Positions 18,339-27,465 of a stretch of DNA of 64,000 nt are shown piece by piece. The position numbers and the translations under genes are program-made. The DNA comes from Leptospira sp. WS60.C2. GTDB lineage: Bacteria > Spirochaetota > Leptospiria > Leptospirales > Leptospiraceae. The stretch is from NCBI RefSeq assembly GCF_040833955.1, contig NZ_CP162133.1, forward strand, positions 1,131,001-1,195,000. The letters are read 5' to 3'. Below the pieces are notes generated by a model that ran no database searches, was not told where the DNA came from, and worked only from the letters and a program-made list of their open reading frames with translations. Within the stretch, counting starts at the first letter, position 1; the number at the start of each line of letters is the position of its first letter.

Positions 18339-18395
18339 ACGATTGTATTTTAGTTGACCCCCTAGGCTTGAAAGTCATTTTAAAAAGCATCTCCA

Positions 18396-18944
18396 ATGAA
18401 GCTCCTCAAGCGATACGCAAACCGTAGGCTCTATGATCCAGAAACGAGTTCCACAATTACATTAGAAGATGTGGCGAAGATGATCATCGGTGGGGAAGAA
18501 ATCAAAGTTCAAGACAATCTATCTGGGGAAGACATCACACCGAAAATCCTCGGACAAACATTTTTAAAAGTCAGCCTTGGGCAAAGAAACGAAGATTTTT
18601 CCAATTTTATGTTAACATCGCTCATCCGTGAAACTGGTAGGGACATTTCTGGTCTTTTTGAACGTTTGGTTCTTGGGGGAATTGGTGCCAATTACCTGAC
18701 TCGAGAACGTCTGGAAAAAATTGTCAATTCCATGGTCGAACTTGGTGAATTGAAAGAGGTCGACTTTAGCCTCTACCGTGAGGATTTACTAAGGAAAATG
18801 GCATCTCGCGCCAGTGAGAAAAAGGAACAAATTCAAAAGGATTTGGAAAAATTCAGCCAATCCATATTGGAAGAAGACAAAGCCACTCTCGGTGACCTTT
18901 CTGAAAAATTAAAAGAAGTCGCAGAAAAATTAAAAGAAAATTAA
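18396..18944 (+). CDS. phaR: PhaR-type polyhydroxyalkanoate accumulation regulator
   Basis: 182 residues. The N-terminal PHB/PHA DNA-binding domain is recognisable from [19 protein letters not shown] (residues 5-23), the hallmark of the PhaR family, followed by the segment around [12 protein letters not shown]. The C-terminal 60 residues form a charged coiled coil. In PHA producers the protein represses phasin and synthase genes and binds PHA granules. No pha synthesis gene is in this window, so the targets here are unknown. Confidence 0.85.
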   Translation: MKLLKRYANRRLYDPETSSTITLEDVAKMIIGGEEIKVQDNLSGEDITPKILGQTFLKVSLGQRNEDFSNFMLTSLIRETGRDISGLFERLVLGGIGANYLTRERLEKIVNSMVELGELKEVDFSLYREDLLRKMASRASEKKEQIQKDLEKFSQSILEEDKATLGDLSEKLKEVAEKLKEN

Positions 18945-18986
18945 CAAAAATCGGTTAGAATGACCTCCTATTTTCAGGGGGAATGA

Positions 18987-19871
18987 ATGAAATTCCGTTA
19001 CTTAGCTCTTTTATTATGTTTTGTCCACTTTAGTGTCTATGCGGAAAAAGCGGATTCTTTTTACGAAACCCAACGAAAGAGACTCAACTCGTCCAATATT
19101 TTTGAAATCAGAGATGCAATAGATCAGTTAACTTTTGTTAATTCAAATAGGGGGATTCGCGATATACTTTCTGCTTTAGAAGGAACTCCCAATTTTCCTA
19201 CGAGCGAAAACAATGCCCCTGCCGTCAAATTTTACGCCGCAAAAGCCCTAGCAAAAAAAGGTGAAAAAATTGCTGTTCCTGTTCTTATCAAAACATTCCA
19301 AAAGGAATCCACAACTCTTGTAGAACACAATCCGCCAAAGGTTCGTAAAATCAGTGATGGAGTTTTTGATCGTACGTCTACATCCAGCCCCTATTTTTAT
19401 GAAGATGGAGAAATTTCGATGGTGCTAGCTTGTGGAGAAATGTTACGCACGTTAGGTTCTTTACCAATCACAGAAGCATCTGAATCGACCATCAAACAAG
19501 CGTTGTCTCACCCCAACTTTTATATTCGAAGTTCTGCTGCAGATGCAATGTACGAGACAAATTCTAAACAATGGTTGTCCACACTTTCGGAAGGCCTTGG
19601 CAAAGAACAAGTTCCCTATGCAAAAATTTCCATTTTAGCTGCTATCGTCGGGTTGGAACGATTACCGAACCAAAACATGAAATCCGTAACTGAAATGTTA
19701 TCGGACCAAAATCCTGAAGTCAGAAAAAAAGCCTCGGAAGCACTCCGCCGATTGGACCTTCGTCTTTCAGCACCTTACCTAGAAAAGGCGATTCAAGTGG
19801 AAAATCATCCCATGGTTTTATCCCAAATGAAGGAAGATTATGCATATCTGATTTCATTTCGAACTCCCTAA
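18987..19871 (+). CDS. exported HEAT-repeat protein
   Basis: 294 residues. A signal peptide (MKFRYLALLLCFVHFSVYA) precedes HEAT/PBS-lyase-like helical repeats, for example AVKFYAAKALAKKGEKIAVP, FYIRSSAADAMYETNSKQWL and NPEVRKKASEALRRLDLRLS. The repeats imply a periplasmic protein-protein scaffold. The ribosome site GGGGGAATGA lies immediately upstream of ATG 18987. No catalytic motif is visible. Located between phaR and cysK with short gaps on each side. Confidence 0.75.
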   Translation: MKFRYLALLLCFVHFSVYAEKADSFYETQRKRLNSSNIFEIRDAIDQLTFVNSNRGIRDILSALEGTPNFPTSENNAPAVKFYAAKALAKKGEKIAVPVLIKTFQKESTTLVEHNPPKVRKISDGVFDRTSTSSPYFYEDGEISMVLACGEMLRTLGSLPITEASESTIKQALSHPNFYIRSSAADAMYETNSKQWLSTLSEGLGKEQVPYAKISILAAIVGLERLPNQNMKSVTEMLSDQNPEVRKKASEALRRLDLRLSAPYLEKAIQVENHPMVLSQMKEDYAYLISFRTP

Positions 19872-19894
19872 GCCTTGGTGAATTCATTGTGGAC

Positions 19895-19906
19895 AAATCT
19901 AGATTT
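19895..19906. promoter_or_regulatory. perfect 12-bp palindrome in the cysK promoter region
   Basis: AAATCTAGATTT is exactly self-complementary, 32 bp before the cysK ATG. A plausible -35 (TGGACA, 19890-19895) touches its left edge and an AT-rich -10 candidate (TAAATATG, 19911-19918) follows at near-normal spacing, so a protein bound here would cover the core promoter. Confidence 0.4.
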
Positions 19907-19937
19907 TTTTTAAATATGTGATCTAAACGGAGAAATT

Positions 19938-20852
19938 ATGAAATTTAATAGTATTTTAGATGCCATTGGCAACACACCACATGTACGTTTATCTCGTTTG
20001 TTTGGAACCGATCATGAAGTTTATATGAAATTAGAAAGACAAAATCCTGGTGGATCAATTAAGGATCGGATTGCCCTTGCGATGATCGAAGACGCTGAAA
20101 AGTCAGGGAAATTGAAAAAAGATTCCATCATTGTGGAGCCAACCTCTGGAAATACGGGAATCGGGCTTGCGATGGTTGCCGCTGTGAAAGGTTATGCGAT
20201 CACTCTTGTGATGCCAGAACATATGTCTGTTGAACGACGTAGAATCATGGCAGCATACGGTGCAAAATTTGAACTCACCCCAAGAGAAAAAGGAATGCCT
20301 GGTGCCATCGCCAAAGCACAAGAAATGGTAGCGGCCAACCCAAATGCTTGGATGCCACAACAGTTTGAAAACGAAGCCAACATCCAAGTGCACAGAGAAA
20401 AAACCGCAGAAGAAATCGCAAAAGATTTCCCAGATGGACTTGATTACATCATCACCGGAGTTGGTACAGGCGGACACATTTCAGGATGTGCGGAAAACTT
20501 AAAGAAACGATTTCCAAAACTCAAAGTGTTTGCAGTGGAGCCAGAAGGTTCACCAGTTCTCAGTGGTGGAAAACCTGGGCCACACCCTCTCCAAGGAATT
20601 GGTGCTGGATTCATTCCGAAAAACTGTAAAACAGATTTACTCGATGGAATCATCACAGTAGGAAAGGAAGAGTCCTTTACGATGGCTGTTCTTGCTGCGA
20701 AAAAAGAAGGAATCTTTATTGGAACTTCTTCTGGGGCGAGCCTTGCGGCAGTTTCCAAAAAATTAAAAGAAATTCCTGCGGGCTCCAAAGTTCTTACTTT
20801 CTGTTATGATACAGGAGAAAGATACTTGTCAGTAGAAGGACTTTTCGTTTAA
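19938..20852 (+). CDS. cysK: cysteine synthase (O-acetylserine sulfhydrylase)
   Basis: PLP enzyme joining O-acetylserine and sulfide to give cysteine, the last step of the sulfate pathway encoded at 37-47 kb. 304 residues. The PLP lysine is in NPGGSIKDR (about residue 42), the substrate loop is [12 protein letters not shown], the phosphate-binding Gly loop [10 protein letters not shown], and the C-terminal serine motif FIGTSSGAS. Start ATG 19938 follows CGGAGAAATT. The topA coding region follows after a 23-bp gap. Confidence 0.95.
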   Translation: MKFNSILDAIGNTPHVRLSRLFGTDHEVYMKLERQNPGGSIKDRIALAMIEDAEKSGKLKKDSIIVEPTSGNTGIGLAMVAAVKGYAITLVMPEHMSVERRRIMAAYGAKFELTPREKGMPGAIAKAQEMVAANPNAWMPQQFENEANIQVHREKTAEEIAKDFPDGLDYIITGVGTGGHISGCAENLKKRFPKLKVFAVEPEGSPVLSGGKPGPHPLQGIGAGFIPKNCKTDLLDGIITVGKEESFTMAVLAAKKEGIFIGTSSGASLAAVSKKLKEIPAGSKVLTFCYDTGERYLSVEGLFV

Positions 20853-20875
20853 TTATTGTTTAACGGAAATTTAAC

Positions 20876-22834
20876 ATTACCAATTTATTAATTGTCGAAT
20901 CCCCTACAAAGGCAACAACCATCTCTTCTTACTTAGGTAAGGATTGGTTGGTTGTTGCGACCAAAGGGCATATCAAAGACCTTCCACCCAAATCTTATGG
21001 TGTGGATCTAACCAATCAGTTCGAACCCGAATATGAATGGCTTAACGGTAAAAAAAATCTTTTTTCCACCATTGTCACCAAAGCTAAAAAATGTGAGGTC
21101 ATCTACATCGCAAGTGACCCTGATCGAGAAGGAGAAATTATCGCCAAACATTGCTTTGATGAGCTATCCAAACTAAAAAAACCAATCTATCGACTTCGAC
21201 TGAAGGAAATCACAAAGGAAGAATTAAAGACGCAAATTCAAAGAAAAGGTGGCTTGGATTTGGAAGCGATTGAATCACAAATTGCTCGCCGTGTGATCGA
21301 TCGAATTTTTGGTTTTGAAGTGTCTCCTGATTTGTGGAAACAATTAAGAATTCAAGGTTTGTCAGCGGGGCGAGTGCAATCAACGGTGCTCCATTGGATT
21401 TGTGAACGGGAAAAAGAAATCCAAAACTTCTCCAAAGAAACCTATGTTTTGCTCAAACTTCAAGGAAACTTGCAAGGTCAAAATGTCGAACTCAAATACC
21501 ACTCAGAAGATCGATTCAAAAAGGAAGAGGTTGAAACAATCTTAAAAGAGATTCAAATTCTACCAGAGCCCAGTCGTTTAAAACAACTTGTATTATCCAA
21601 GGTCAAAACCAAAAAGATCAAACGAAATCCTCCCAAAGCCTTTTCAACAGCAAGTTTACTGGAATCGAGTTTTCGTGCTCTTAAATTTGATTCTAAAAAA
21701 ACAATGCGAATCGCACAAAGTTTGTTTGAAGGAAAAAGGTTACAGGGAGGGGAAAGTGTTGGTCTCATCACCTATATGCGGACTGATAGCACAAGGGTTT
21801 CTTTGGAAAAACAAACATTAGGTGAAAATTACCTAAAAAAACAATATTCTAATCTTCTTCTCGAAGCAATCGAACGAAAGACCAAACAAAAAAAATTTTC
21901 CCAAGATGCACATGAAGCTATCGTTCCCATTAACCCTCACCTTACACCGGATCAAATTCGATCGTACGTGAGTGCCGATGAATTCAAATTGTACCAATTG
22001 ATTTGGGAACGGTTTTTAACCTCTCTATTAAAACCCGAAGTAGGAGAGGAGATCGTATATGAATTTCCTGTTGGGAAACATCTTTTCATTCATCAATTCG
22101 AAATCATTTTTGATCCAGGATTTAAAAACTTTCCAGAACTAAAACAAAAAGTAATAAAACCAAGGTTAGATGCGAAAGTAGGTGATGTCTTTTTTTATCA
22201 ATCTCATACCATGGAAGAAAAAGAAACAGAACCTCCGCTTCGTTATACGCAAGGAAAGTTGATCCAGAAAATGGAAGATACTGGAGTAGGGCGACCTTCT
22301 ACGTATGCTACCATTTTAGAAACGTTGAAACTTCGTAAATACATCGTAGAATACAAAAAAAACATAGGGCCATCCGCCTTGGGTGTGAAAGTGGATTCCT
22401 ATCTATTTTTAAACTTTAAAGAGTTGATCGGAGAGTCCTTCACAAAAGACCTCGAAACAGAACTAGACCAAATCACAGAACACAAAGAATCAAGAGTGAA
22501 TCTCATCTCTAAGTTCTATCGACAATTAAAGCAGATTCTAACGTCTCCTCGAAAGAAATGGGATGTGACCATCCAAGGGAGTATAGATTCAGTGGCTTCT
22601 GAAACATCGAAAGAAACTTTTCCCATTCCAAATTCAAAATCTCCTCGTAAGCATTCAGAAAAGAAATCGAGCCAAGGGAAAACGGGTCAAAGTCCAATCA
22701 TAGAGACTCGAAAATGCCCGAAGTGTTTGAATGGGACAGTGAAAACCAAACTGGGGAAAAATGGAAAAACCATTTATTTTTGTTCCCGTTACCCGCATTG
22801 TGACTACATCACCTATGACAACAAATCCGAGTAA
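20876..22834 (+). CDS. topA: DNA topoisomerase I, apparently with an ATT start codon
   Basis: Relaxes negative supercoils. The family N-terminus is fully encoded (LLIVESPTKATTISSYLG), including catalytic Glu8, but no ATG, GTG or TTG lies in frame between the TAA at 20861-20863 and 20948. The best start is ATT 20876 after GGAAA (20865-20869). The first ordinary start, TTG 20948, would delete the VESPTKA Toprim strand. Other motifs are DPDREGE (about residue 81), the active Tyr in ITYMRTDSTR (about 299), and one C-terminal Cys4 zinc finger (CPKC...C...C). 652 residues from ATT. The end overlaps hemH by 20 bp. Confidence 0.93.
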   Translation: MTNLLIVESPTKATTISSYLGKDWLVVATKGHIKDLPPKSYGVDLTNQFEPEYEWLNGKKNLFSTIVTKAKKCEVIYIASDPDREGEIIAKHCFDELSKLKKPIYRLRLKEITKEELKTQIQRKGGLDLEAIESQIARRVIDRIFGFEVSPDLWKQLRIQGLSAGRVQSTVLHWICEREKEIQNFSKETYVLLKLQGNLQGQNVELKYHSEDRFKKEEVETILKEIQILPEPSRLKQLVLSKVKTKKIKRNPPKAFSTASLLESSFRALKFDSKKTMRIAQSLFEGKRLQGGESVGLITYMRTDSTRVSLEKQTLGENYLKKQYSNLLLEAIERKTKQKKFSQDAHEAIVPINPHLTPDQIRSYVSADEFKLYQLIWERFLTSLLKPEVGEEIVYEFPVGKHLFIHQFEIIFDPGFKNFPELKQKVIKPRLDAKVGDVFFYQSHTMEEKETEPPLRYTQGKLIQKMEDTGVGRPSTYATILETLKLRKYIVEYKKNIGPSALGVKVDSYLFLNFKELIGESFTKDLETELDQITEHKESRVNLISKFYRQLKQILTSPRKKWDVTIQGSIDSVASETSKETFPIPNSKSPRKHSEKKSSQGKTGQSPIIETRKCPKCLNGTVKTKLGKNGKTIYFCSRYPHCDYITYDNKSE

Positions 22835-23903
22835 AACATTGGTCCTTGTGAATTTAGGAGGACCTCGAACTTCTGATGAAATCGAAGTTTTCTTAAGAGA
22901 TTTATTTTCCGATCCTTTTGTCTTTGATTTGCCATTGCCTGAATTTTTACGCATTCGTCTGGCAAGGTTTATTGCAAAAAAGAGAGCACCGAAAGTGCAA
23001 ACCACCTATGCTTCCATGGGTTTTGGTGGTGGGTCTCCCCTTGTGAGTGAAACAGAAAAACAAGCAGAACGTTTAGAAACCATTCTGAACAAACTCACAA
23101 AGGATACTTGGAAAGTCATCGTGTCAATGACATGTGGGTTTCCAAACATACGTGATAAAGAATTTTTAAAACCAGATCCAAATACCATCTATCTACCGTT
23201 ATATCCACAATTTTCCCGTTCTACTGTTTTATCGACTCTTGCGATCTTGGAAAATAAATTCGGTGAATGTCCAGTTGGGAGTGGTGGATATGTCCCACAT
23301 TTTGGTTTGGAACCAAAGTTTCACCAAATCACTGCTAGGTTTATTTATGAATATTTTACAGATCAGTTGAATCAGGCTGAATTTTTACATTACCCGAAAG
23401 AAAAACCAAATTGTGATTGGAAAGATTTGGATCTAATCTTTTCTGCTCACGGTGTTCCGATGCGCCTCATTCGCAAAGGGGATCGTTATATGGAAGAATT
23501 GAAAGACTCCATCAAAAGAATCACGGAGGAACTGAGGTTGTTTGGTTATCGGGGAAACGTTCACCTTTCTTACCAAAGTAAGGTGGGACCTGCCAAGTGG
23601 ACGGAACCGAATACGATTGAAACCATTTCCACTTTGGCAAACCAAGGAAAACACATCGCAGTATATCCAATTAGTTTTGTCAGTGACCACTTGGAAACTC
23701 TCGAAGAAATTGGGGAACAATTCAAAGAGCTAACCTGGGAAAAAGGTGGAAAATCCTTCGTAAGAATTCCAGCACTCGGTGTCTACCAACCGTTTCTAGA
23801 GTTTTTGGCAGAACGAGTCATCCAAGGAGACAGGTTCATTCACCATTGCCTATGCAAAGAGAAAGGCGGAGAATCACTAGAAGGATGTCGATTCAAAGAT
23901 TGA
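22815..23903 (+). CDS. hemH: ferrochelatase
   Basis: Inserts Fe2+ into protoporphyrin IX, the last step of protoheme synthesis. 362 residues. Motifs are LVNLGGPRTSDEI at the N-terminus, the catalytic His in FSAHGVPMR, YQSKVGPAKWTEP and the Glu-rich helix FVSDHLETLEEI. Start ATG 22815 lies inside the topA 3' end (20-bp overlap). The C-terminus carries three cysteines (CLCKEKGGESLEGC), in the area that ligates a [2Fe-2S] cluster in some ferrochelatases. Convergent with hemG, overlapping by 27 bp. Confidence 0.95.
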   Translation: MTTNPSKTLVLVNLGGPRTSDEIEVFLRDLFSDPFVFDLPLPEFLRIRLARFIAKKRAPKVQTTYASMGFGGGSPLVSETEKQAERLETILNKLTKDTWKVIVSMTCGFPNIRDKEFLKPDPNTIYLPLYPQFSRSTVLSTLAILENKFGECPVGSGGYVPHFGLEPKFHQITARFIYEYFTDQLNQAEFLHYPKEKPNCDWKDLDLIFSAHGVPMRLIRKGDRYMEELKDSIKRITEELRLFGYRGNVHLSYQSKVGPAKWTEPNTIETISTLANQGKHIAVYPISFVSDHLETLEEIGEQFKELTWEKGGKSFVRIPALGVYQPFLEFLAERVIQGDRFIHHCLCKEKGGESLEGCRFKD

Positions 23904-25085
23904 CCTAAGGCCAATTCCTTTTCTGTAATTACCAAAGAACCGAATCTCTTTTCCTTTGGTTTTCCAATTGGATTCTATGAGTTCGAGTTTTTGGTTCAAA
24001 CGAAGTAAGTTTAAATCATAGGCAGGAAAAACACCCTCCCATGTGGTTTTGTAAACACTTGTCGGTGTGTCTTCTTTTCCTGTGATGGTTTTGCGATCAG
24101 TTTCTAATATGGTTTCCCATTCTATTTGGGAGGTTGTTTCGGCTAACTTTGGATAAATCCAGGTCTCGGAGTGATGGTTTCCTGTCACCCGATCAGCAAA
24201 GATATCTGAATTGCATAAAACTCCCAACGCAGAAATTCCTTCCTTCTTCCCAAATAAAACACCAAAACACGGTTTTTTTGTGAGTCTTGTTTTGCCAAAC
24301 CGAGTGATGGTGGTGATTGTTAATAAATTGGGTTTTTCATCCTCTGTGAGATTTGCATCGATCATCGGAAGCAGTTTCTTTAGCGAAATGCAGATATGAA
24401 TTGAACCATTGATGTTTCCCAGTTCTTCCAAATGTTTCAATGGAACGTTTGTTTTGATGGTAATCTTGGGTGAAAGATACGTAACCAAATGAGAGACTAA
24501 ATCTCCCATCCCGTTCGGAAAGGATACGGTTCCGTATGTTTTCTTTTTGTTCTTTTTGATTTCTTTGAAAATTGTACTTTTGCCACTTCCATCCCATTTG
24601 GAAAAAATGGTGTCCGCTTGTAAGCCGGTGAGTCTTGTTCCATAAATGCCACCAAGCGCAGGTTCTATGATATTTTTTGTGACAGAGGATCCAAACATTT
24701 GATTTCCCCATTCTTCAAAGTTTAGGTTGGGATCAAATTTGAGCTTTTTTAGGAAAATCGAATACAGGAGTTTTATTCCCGAAAGAAGGGATATAGGAAG
24801 TCGGGAAAGTTTTTGGTTCGTCCAAAAATACCTACGTTTGGAGGCTTTTCTCGGAAAAACTGGGGAAAGGCTAATGTCAGCTAACATCGATTTGATGTCA
24901 TCTGTCAAAAGAATTCCATTGGCCGCAAGTTCCACCAAACCTTCTTTTTCCTTTCGGGTTCCAATGACTCCTCCTAAAGAATCCTTTTCTTCATAGAGTG
25001 TGACATGATTTCCTTGTTTCACATGGTGATACGCGTGAAATAAACCAGTAATGCCTCCGCCAAAGATATGGATGTCTTCGTTCAT
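23877..25085 (-). CDS. hemG: protoporphyrinogen oxidase, FAD-dependent (HemY type)
   Basis: Oxidises protoporphyrinogen IX to protoporphyrin IX. 402 residues of the flavin monooxygenase/amine-oxidase-like fold: dinucleotide motif IFGGGITGLFHAY (residues 7-19), then YEEKDSLGGVIGT, and the family segment EPALGGIYGTRLTGLQAD. It is HemY-like (FAD, oxygen-using), not the small flavodoxin-type HemG of E. coli; the hemG name follows Leptospira usage. ATG overlaps the hemN stop by 4 bp; last gene of the hem operon and convergent with hemH. Confidence 0.9.
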   Translation of the reverse strand: MNEDIHIFGGGITGLFHAYHHVKQGNHVTLYEEKDSLGGVIGTRKEKEGLVELAANGILLTDDIKSMLADISLSPVFPRKASKRRYFWTNQKLSRLPISLLSGIKLLYSIFLKKLKFDPNLNFEEWGNQMFGSSVTKNIIEPALGGIYGTRLTGLQADTIFSKWDGSGKSTIFKEIKKNKKKTYGTVSFPNGMGDLVSHLVTYLSPKITIKTNVPLKHLEELGNINGSIHICISLKKLLPMIDANLTEDEKPNLLTITTITRFGKTRLTKKPCFGVLFGKKEGISALGVLCNSDIFADRVTGNHHSETWIYPKLAETTSQIEWETILETDRKTITGKEDTPTSVYKTTWEGVFPAYDLNLLRLNQKLELIESNWKTKGKEIRFFGNYRKGIGLRSIFESTSF

Positions 25086-26422
25086 ATTGCTTTGGAAAAA
25101 ACAGGACCAGTGGGTTTACTTGCTTGGAGTTTTTCATCAAACGCCATCGCGACAATTCGTAAGAATGGTTTTCCAATCTCTGTGATCGAGAGAATTTCAT
25201 TTTGCCAGGAAATGAGTTTGTCTTTTTCCATTTCCGATAAAAACTCTTTTACATGGTGTAACATTTCTTTGGGAACGATCACTTGCCAAGAAGTCATAAG
25301 TTCCAAGATCAAATGTTTTCTATCTTGGTCTGATTTTGTGAGTTTATGACCTCGAAAGATCGGTAGATTCCCATCCACAAGAGATTTGCGATATTTCATT
25401 TCCAGTTTGATATTTTGAAAAAACAAATTTGGTGTTTCGGAGATGGAAGATGACCCAAGACCTAACATAACATCGGTTTTGGAATCACTGTAACCCATAA
25501 AATTTCTATGCAATTTTTTAGCATTGAATGCTTTCCATAATTTGTCATGAGGAAGAGCAAAATGATCCATCCCAATTTCCCTATACCCTTCCCGTTCCAG
25601 AATGGCTCGTCCCATCTCATATAACTCGCGTTTGAGCGTTGGTTCTGGTAAATCTGCTTCTGTAAACAACCTTTGGGAAGCTTTGATCCAAGGAACATGC
25701 GCATAGGAATAAAAGGCAATTCGATCTGGTTTTAATTCCAACGTTTTTTCCATCGTGTATTTCATGGAATCGAGTGATTGTTTTGGTAAACCGTAGATCA
25801 AATCGAAGTTTACCGAATCAAAGCCAAGGGATCTTGCTTCAAGTGTGATGTTCTCCGTGAGTTCAAACGGTTGGATTCGATTCACGAGTCTTTGGACTTC
25901 CGGATCAAAGTCCTGGACTCCCAAACTGATTCGTTTGAAACCAAGACCGTGTAATAGTTTGAGTTGAGAAACCCTTGTTCTTCTTGGGTCCACTTCAATG
26001 GAATACTGCGGGTCTTTTGCTTGTGGGAGTTGGTTTAAAATGGACTCGATGGTCGATTGCAGATTGTAATCTGAGAGATACGTTGGGCTACCACCACCTA
26101 AGTGCAGTTCGCTCAGTTCCTTTCCTTTGAGGGCAGAAACATTTTGAATGTAGAGCTGTAATTCTTTTTGGATTGCGGTCACATATGGTTCTTCCACCGA
26201 ATGGTTTTTGGTGATGGAGGTGTTACAGCCGCAGAACGTACAAAGCGTTTCACAAAAGGGGATATGAAGGTAAACGGCTAGTTTGGATTCTCTTGGCGAA
26301 AGATTTGTTTGTAGTGAGTTTACGCATTCTTCCACGGTTGGAGAATCTGTCCAATACGGCACAGTTGGGTAACTAGTGTACCTAGGTGCGGGAGTATCAT
26401 ATTTTTCGAGTAAGTGTTTCAT
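25082..26422 (-). CDS. hemN: oxygen-independent coproporphyrinogen III oxidase
   Basis: Radical-SAM enzyme converting coproporphyrinogen III to protoporphyrinogen IX. 446 residues. The [4Fe-4S] motif CxxxCxxC is at Cys57, Cys61 and Cys64 (HIPFCETLCTFCGC), preceded by the HemN-specific PAPRYTSYPT. The glycine-rich SAM motif LHLGGGSPTYL and GVQDFDPEVQ are also present, as are C-terminal HemN-domain features (GMDHFALPHDKL, HRNFMGYSD), which distinguish a true HemN from HemW. Overlaps hemE and hemG by 4 bp each. Confidence 0.95.
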   Translation of the reverse strand: MKHLLEKYDTPAPRYTSYPTVPYWTDSPTVEECVNSLQTNLSPRESKLAVYLHIPFCETLCTFCGCNTSITKNHSVEEPYVTAIQKELQLYIQNVSALKGKELSELHLGGGSPTYLSDYNLQSTIESILNQLPQAKDPQYSIEVDPRRTRVSQLKLLHGLGFKRISLGVQDFDPEVQRLVNRIQPFELTENITLEARSLGFDSVNFDLIYGLPKQSLDSMKYTMEKTLELKPDRIAFYSYAHVPWIKASQRLFTEADLPEPTLKRELYEMGRAILEREGYREIGMDHFALPHDKLWKAFNAKKLHRNFMGYSDSKTDVMLGLGSSSISETPNLFFQNIKLEMKYRKSLVDGNLPIFRGHKLTKSDQDRKHLILELMTSWQVIVPKEMLHHVKEFLSEMEKDKLISWQNEILSITEIGKPFLRIVAMAFDEKLQASKPTGPVFSKAI

Positions 26423-27462
26423 GCACTAAACACCTTTCTTGTTTCTTCAATAAGTAGATGAACTGATCTTTCCGGAGTGAATTGTAAAACTCCATGGCCA
26501 AGGCCTGCCACCCATCCAGCTCTCTCTTTCGGATCTAAATCTCTTATGGGGAGTAAATATTCTTTGATTTTTCCTTTGAGAGTGGTTTCATCAGCAAACA
26601 ATAATTCTTGGTCAAAGTTTCCTTGGATGAAACCTTTTCCACCAAATTCACGTAATATTGTCTCAATGGAAAAACGGTGGTCAACACCGAAGCCTGTTAA
26701 ATTTGGAATGGATTGAATTTGACGCAATTGCGCTTCTGTGGAGTTTTTTGCATAATAACCTATTTGTTTTGGAAAGGATTTTGTGAGTTCCGAAATTGGA
26801 TCTGTTACATACCTTCGGAAATGGTTAGGATCGAGCATCCCCGCCGCTGTATCAAACATCATCACTACTTCTGCACCACCTTGCAATTGTAATTCGATGT
26901 TCTTTTTCAAAAGCGGAATGAGGATGGAATAAAACGAATCAACAAACTCCCTGTTTGTTTTGATAAAGGATAAATTTCCATCGTGTTTGCCAATACTAGC
27001 ATACGTCATGAGGGTAAAGGGTCCACCCACAAAACCGATGAGCGATACATCGTTTGGCAATACCTCACGAGTTCGGATGACTGCTTCCTTTTGGAAATAC
27101 AAATCTTCGATAGCTTCGTCTACTGGTTTTAGTTTCTGCAAATCCGTAGTGGATGTTAGAGAAAAGGAAAGTTTTGGACCAGGATCGTAAGTAAGTCCCA
27201 TTCCCAGAGCTTCCAAAGGAAAGAGTAGATCCGAAAAAAGGATACTCACATCAAATCCAAATTCTTTGACAGGACCAAGAGCCACTTCCGCAGCAAGTTC
27301 TGGTTGTTTACAAAGTTCCATAAAACCATAGGATTCTTTGAGTTTTCGATAATGGGAATGGTATCTTCCAGCTTGGCGCATGAACCAAATGGGCGGAACA
27401 TTTTGTGGGACTAATTGGATCGCGTTGGCAAATTTTTCGTTATAGTATTTTGTTGTGATCAT
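26419..27462 (-). CDS. hemE: uroporphyrinogen decarboxylase
   Basis: Removes four carboxyl groups from uroporphyrinogen III to give coproporphyrinogen III. 347 residues. The N-terminal signature PPIWFMRQAGRYHSHYRKLK carries the substrate-binding Arg residues. VSILFSDLLFPLEALGM contains the key Asp, and the C-terminal GNFDQELLF and GLGHGVLQFTPE are conserved. Start ATG 27460-27462 is 3 bp after the hemL stop. Confidence 0.96.
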   Translation of the reverse strand: MITTKYYNEKFANAIQLVPQNVPPIWFMRQAGRYHSHYRKLKESYGFMELCKQPELAAEVALGPVKEFGFDVSILFSDLLFPLEALGMGLTYDPGPKLSFSLTSTTDLQKLKPVDEAIEDLYFQKEAVIRTREVLPNDVSLIGFVGGPFTLMTYASIGKHDGNLSFIKTNREFVDSFYSILIPLLKKNIELQLQGGAEVVMMFDTAAGMLDPNHFRRYVTDPISELTKSFPKQIGYYAKNSTEAQLRQIQSIPNLTGFGVDHRFSIETILREFGGKGFIQGNFDQELLFADETTLKGKIKEYLLPIRDLDPKERAGWVAGLGHGVLQFTPERSVHLLIEETRKVFSA

Positions 27463-27465
27463 GGT

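Noticed and set aside
20853..20947. Frameshift explanation for the topA N-terminus
   Set aside because: No ATG occurs in any frame between the cysK stop and 20948, and the only upstream TTG (20856) is out of frame and soon meets a stop, so a single-base correction would not give a better start than ATT 20876.
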